A DNA stretch of 62,467 bases. It comes from Branchiostoma floridae. Lineage: Eukaryota > Chordata > Leptocardii > Amphioxiformes > Branchiostomatidae. The stretch lies in contig NC_049989.1 in the NCBI RefSeq assembly GCF_000003815.2, positions 12,226,531 through 12,288,997 on the forward strand, given 5' to 3'. The position numbers and the translations under genes were made by a program. The notes beneath the pieces were generated by a model that did no database searches, had not been told where the DNA came from, and saw only the letters and a program-made list of their open reading frames with translations. Below, in pieces: positions 57,988-62,467 of the stretch; the first letter of the stretch is position 1, and every line of letters begins with the position of its first letter.

Positions 57988-58643
57988 TTAGTAAATTTCA
58001 AAGGTATAGAATGACCACTTTCACTTTTCTTGTGTTCTTTTTTCATTTAGTTTGGGCACCATATTCCACTTTTAAAATCCAGTGTCAAACGAATCAAATT
58101 TTTGTCGCTAAATGCTCGCTCACCGATCACCGTCTAGTGGAAACACAGATATTTATATGTTTAAGATATAGTTTCATTGGCGTAAACAAAAAATAATCTG
58201 AAAGCTATATACTTGTCGAACTCTCTGATTTTGAGGACCGCACGTTTAGTACATTGTGCAACAATACAGTATAGAACCGTCGCCGGTGGCAAGCATGATT
58301 TAGAGGTATTCAACTGGCAAATGTGACAACGACCGGCGCTCGGGGCATTTGAGGCTTGTTCAGCAAGTAAGTCGATTAAAAGGTACGTGACGCAGTAAAA
58401 ACATCAAGCGCCTCAAAAAGACTTAAAACTAAACTTCGCGAACCGCATACTTTCTCTTCTTCAAAAACGAAGTTCGGTTACACCAATTTTAACCATTTCA
58501 TAATGTCTGGCTAGCGTTCACTAATAAGACAAACTATCAACCATCGAATAAAAAGGCACCGCAACTTTTTCTCTACTTGTTAACTGTGATAAGAAAGTAA
58601 GAAGCGATTTTACCAGAAGTTAAAGTATGTCACGGACAGTTAC

Positions 58644-58804
58644 CTTAAAGATTGCTGAGTGGCAAGGTGTGGGCGTCTCAAGAAGGTAGCAGAGAGGAGG
58701 CCTGCACGCTGTAGACGTCTTCGTCGTGGAGTGCCCATGCACAAAGCGGGGTGAAGGTCTTTATACACAGTTTGGTCCTATTCGTGGAAGATATGAATAT
58801 TCAT
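58644..58804 (-). promoter_or_regulatory. Third BRICHOS-type promoter with spliced leader exon
   Basis: On minus: ATGAATATTCAT (a full palindrome) to 58793, TATAAAG from 58765, GTCTACAGCGTGCAG from 58716, CTTCTTGAG, then donor TTTAAG|GTAACT at 58644. Order and spacing match the BRICHOS promoters (48 bp from TATA to CTACAG against 45). No BRICHOS coding exon follows before the polyketide synthase, the next gene on this strand. Confidence 0.5.
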
Positions 58805-58954
58805 ATCTATCTATTTTTGGACGGACAAAACTTCCTCTTCGACGAAAAGGTAGCCATTGCCACCTGTGTGACTTTTCCGAGAACCGATCAAGGACGTCGT
58901 AAATGTGGGATGGTGAACATTGCTGTCAAATTGCTGTAGTGGCTGTGAATGCAC

Positions 58955-59120
58955 ACACTTAAAACCCCGAACACACACACACCAGACATACACAGCAAGC
59001 AGAGTTACACACACACACAGACACATACATACATACACAAACATACACATTCTTTAACACGCACACAAACACATACAAACACACACACACACACACACAA
59101 ACAAACAGACACACACACAA
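58955..59120. repeat. CA microsatellite, impure
   Basis: Repeated ACACACAC with CAAACA and CATACA variants. Confidence 0.85.
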
Positions 59121-59129
59121 GCTAATGAA

Positions 59130-60248
59130 CCATACACAAACGTACGGTCAAACCTCTGCAAAGTAAGTGGATAGCACTGTGACAGTAAATCACTACATCT
59201 AGTAAGTTTAGTTGCAAGCTTAGCCGTGTGATCTGTGTGATAGTGACATCCTACATGTCAAGGACACGGCATGAACAACCTGTGCGACGGCTATAGCTAG
59301 GTGAAAAGCAGTTGACAGTGTTCCCGTATAGAAACAGAATATACTAGTACAGCAATCAACAACTTAAGTACGTCTCATCCGTGAGTTAGTTTACATTTTT
59401 ACATCCCGATCAACCTAATATACGTCTCGTATCCATGGGGGGGGGGGGGCGAATGAGCCTACAGGAAACGCACACTGAAGGTCACGCATTCTATGCTTAG
59501 AACATTTACCGTACACCTTGAAAAGTATTACTGCCGAGAATTTCATACCATACAGTCCCAATGGCGATTACAAACAGAACACAAGAAGCACTTTCCCGCT
59601 GCAACCAAACCAAGAGACTGTCTATCGTTGGGCGAGCGCGCGCGCAGCTAACGTTGACGAAAAATACCTGATATCTTTTGGCCTACGAAAAAACTTCCAG
59701 CACTTTGACGTTTGAAATCAGTTTTTCACCACTGTTAACACAAATTTATGTATAGCCGTTTAAATTCTGGAATGGTAATGTCATAGCAATACATAATTAT
59801 TATAAGAAGTTTTAAAACAGCAGCTTTGTAGTATGGAAATCATGAATCTGTCTCACACGTGTAGTATGGAAATTATAAATCTCTCTGGCACGTGTCATGT
59901 CAACTTTAGACGACAAGATAGATCACAGGATATGCCCCCTGGTGTGAACGTCACGACTGCGTGGAAGACAGGAGGGGGGCAGCGCCAACAGAGACATAAA
60001 ATAGTAGGCGTGTGCTTACATCAGAAAGGTGTGTATCACGCATATCAGGAAAAGAATGAGGGCGTATTGATGTTATATATAGTATATAGATCATTTTGTA
60101 ATTTTGTATGTGTACACACTCTAAGCAATTTTATTGCGCAAAGCCCTGAAAAGTCTCAATATACTCAAATTTGTTACCTCTAGAAAAGGCACTTTACGCA
60201 TATTTCCTTACTTAATTCCGGGGAAAAAAGTACCTAGATTTTAATCTC
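59130..60248. other. Intergenic, no gene recognised
   Basis: Contains a G-run at about 59438-59448. The ORF at 59833-60183 has internal repetition (GTAGTATGGAAAT) but no family or splice support. Confidence 0.4.
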
Positions 60249-60371
60249 CAGGCAGATCCTAAGGTGGCACAAGTGTCAATTTGCCCCGGTGGTAAATGGA
60301 CACTCTTTGCTACCGAGGACGACAGTGATACGTCCTTGTGGATTCTATGCCACCGTAGGATCTGCTTGGAG
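60249..60371. mobile_element. Short foldback with GCAGATCCTA arms
   Basis: CAGGCAGATCCTAAGGTGGCA pairs with its inverse TGCCACCGTAGGATCTGCTT. The arm is shared with the foldback at 25718-26285. Confidence 0.65.
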
Positions 60372-60407
60372 GGACGTCCTCTCGGATCAGGTCGAAGTAA
60401 AGCTACA

Positions 60408-60652
60408 GGTGCCATGTTTGTAGCCTCCATAGCAGGCTCTCTATGGCCTTTGGGGGGGGGGGGGCTCATAATACACTTTTGCTGGCCATTTCTTTTTGTA
60501 CTGGGTTGCTGATTGCTGGCATTTTCTGACTGCTGGCCCTGTTGTAAAACGGCCAGCAATCAGCAACCCAGCACAAAAAGAAATGGCCAGCAAAAGTGTA
60601 TTATCGGCCAAAAAAGGCCCTACAGAGCCTGCTATGGAGGCTACCATGTTTG
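60408..60652. mobile_element. Long near-perfect palindrome
   Basis: GTAGCCTCCATAGCAGGCTC at the left and GAGCCTGCTATGGAGGCTAC at the right bound longer inverted arms (AATACACTTTTGCTGGCCAT, TTCTTTTTGT, CTGGGTTGCTGATTGCTGGC). The hairpin loop is only about 30 bp. Confidence 0.8.
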
Positions 60653-60659
60653 AGAGAAT

Positions 60660-62467
60660 TACTCATCACTTACTGAAATAAAATCCCGGTGTGAGTGGGT
60701 CAATCATTACAATCCGGTCTCGAGTTGACAACTTGTAAATATGAATTAGTCACATACTAGCTAGTATTATGTCAATCCTTCCACACGTTATAAATCTCTA
60801 TAAACAAAGATACATAATGCTACTCCCTGTGAGCAGTGAGTGACCACTTGAGGACCTTGTTAGGATTTGACAGGTGGTCACTCTAGACAGGAATCTCAAT
60901 GTTTTGGTTATCTAGGTGTCCTCCAGAAGTGACCACGATGGCCAGCAGACGTAGTCACTAAGTACTACAGGTTCGGTTGTATTTGAATAAAGTACATTTT
61001 GATGTGTAGATATTGGGTACTGTATTAATTTGTGGCACGAAAAAATGTGTACGAGATACAAGTTGAAATATTATGGTCTCAATCATTGCGCTTCGTTTGT
61101 TTCCTTATCCGTCTGTGATCGTCTGTTGCTTGCGCTGTACTCTCCAAGCAGAAGTTAGGCTAGCTCCAGCTGTTTTTGACGTGTTTTTAGGCGTTTTGTC
61201 GGGCTTTCTATTTTGTATTGCTTTTTATGCTGCCCGCCCGCCAACATAAAGAAAACAGTACAAAACAGAGACCCCGACAAAAGGCCTTAAAACAGCCGGA
61301 GTTGAACATCTGCATACGCCGCGCTTGGTCGTCTGGCATACACTGTCGTCGCCATTTGTTGGCGGGGCCGCGTGGGTTTGGGCTCGCCCGTGAAACAAGC
61401 CTCGACTGTCACGTAAGCCTCGACCTTATTGACCTTATGTGGCTCACCTGTGGAAAAAGGGAGGGGCTTCGCCGACGGGGGACCGAAAAATCGGACAAGA
61501 GATTCTTGCGTACCGACTTAGTATTATCGTTGATCTGACTTAAACCTGCCGCTGAAAGTTCCGAACCAAAACTTTGGTCATGGGGATATGGACGCAGTGC
61601 AAAGTTAACTCGCGAGGTTTATTGCAAAGTGGGGGGTGTGGCCATGGGGGGGGGGGGGGGGTGGTTGACAAGAAGCAAAGCCAAACATAACGCAATATTT
61701 CAAACGTACAACCTTACGACATTATCGTCATACTGCACCACATCGGGTTTTAACCCGAGCCAAAAGCCTATTCCAACTACACCACGAAACATCACGTTGT
61801 GAACAAAGGGTGCTAATTGATTTAAACTCACGAGCTTGGTATAACACGTAAAACGACCGTTTCAAAATGCAGCGGCCGTTTACGCCAAAGAGGTACATGT
61901 TTTTTTTAATCTATTTTTCTATCGACGTTGTAACTAAGCAACCTGCGTTATCTTGAAGCTCTGTGTGTTCCATGTGTCACAGAAGATTACTGTAGATTAA
62001 TAAAAATTATTTTGGCAAGGCCACAATTTCGGGGTGGATGGTGAAATGTGGTTTTCGACGTGTTCTTCTATTTTGGAGATTGAACAAATTCTGTAATACA
62101 ACGGTAATAAAATGAAAACGCATGTTAGCGGCGTCATGAACTTGTGGTGGGGTGGTCACCTCGGAAACCGCTGCAATAAAACTTCCGCAAACATTTCACA
62201 ATCTACAGTATTCGTGTATAGCAGTTAACGCCCACAAAATACTTCCTCTTCGAAGAAATAGCTGGATAGAGAGATTCATTACCATATACGGTTGGGTTGT
62301 CAAACTGAGCTCACATTTCTTCTTCGCTGCACTAATACATACGATAATATATTATAAGTTGAATGTTGACCCGTGTTCCGAACAAAGGGACTAGTTAAGG
62401 TAGTAGGTGACGACGCCGTAGGGGATTGTGAACAGGACAGCACAAGGCCGACATCCTCAACTAACTA
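60660..62467. other. Intergenic, no gene recognised
   Basis: Contains a G-run at about 61646-61661 and a trace of the CGCGGT repeat at 62100-62215. No coding, RNA or clear transposon structure is visible up to the window edge. Confidence 0.4.

Overview
ORGANISM. The window reads as nuclear DNA of an invertebrate deuterostome, most likely a lancelet (Branchiostoma); this is inference. The reasons are: intron-rich genes with GT-AG splicing; a mosaic secreted receptor (TSP1, EGF, VWA, ZP, transmembrane); two BRICHOS precursors; an animal-type reducing polyketide synthase; abundant short inverted-repeat transposons; non-LTR retrotransposons; and long CA, GTGA and CTTC microsatellites. One 100-base assembly gap lies at 18191-18290.

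LAYOUT. 0-7 kb holds no gene, but carries three copies of a block of about 150-180 bp that recurs only upstream of the BRICHOS genes. 7.2-10.8 kb (+) is BRICHOS gene 1. 14.35-25.58 kb (-) is a 15-exon TSP1/EGF/VWA/ZP membrane protein, with recently duplicated EGF exons and several transposons in its introns. 27.0-29.3 kb (+) is a 5'-truncated LINE. 31.7-35.4 kb (-) is BRICHOS gene 2, in the opposite orientation to gene 1. 35.4-40.1 kb holds duplicated promoter and upstream material. 40.6-55.0 kb (-) is a 2426-residue reducing polyketide synthase (KS-AT-DH-MT-like-ER-KR-ACP), with KS through KR on one 6.8-kb exon. 55-62 kb is repeats, plus a third copy of the BRICHOS-type promoter near 58.7 kb.

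CENTRAL OBSERVATION. The two BRICHOS genes have the same six-exon structure and intron phases. Each encodes a type II membrane proprotein: cytosolic tail, transmembrane segment, BRICHOS domain, then an RVKR/RVRR cleavage site at the very C-terminus. The site would release a 32- or 29-residue peptide starting GW, with an arginine-rich stretch, a vicinal Cys-Cys and a beta-prone tail. The prodomain is about 78-80% identical between the two, while the released peptides have diverged strongly. This is how arenicin-type BRICHOS antimicrobial peptides of annelids are made, so I infer a lancelet host-defence peptide pair. Both genes share a core promoter (GAATATTCAT, TATA-like box, then CTTCTACAGCGTGCAG exactly 45 bp downstream) and a reiterated upstream block. 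A third copy of that promoter lies upstream of the polyketide synthase on the same strand.

LIMITS. Exon boundaries were set by hand from splice sites, reading phase and family motifs. Transcription starts, polyadenylation sites and all functions are predictions.
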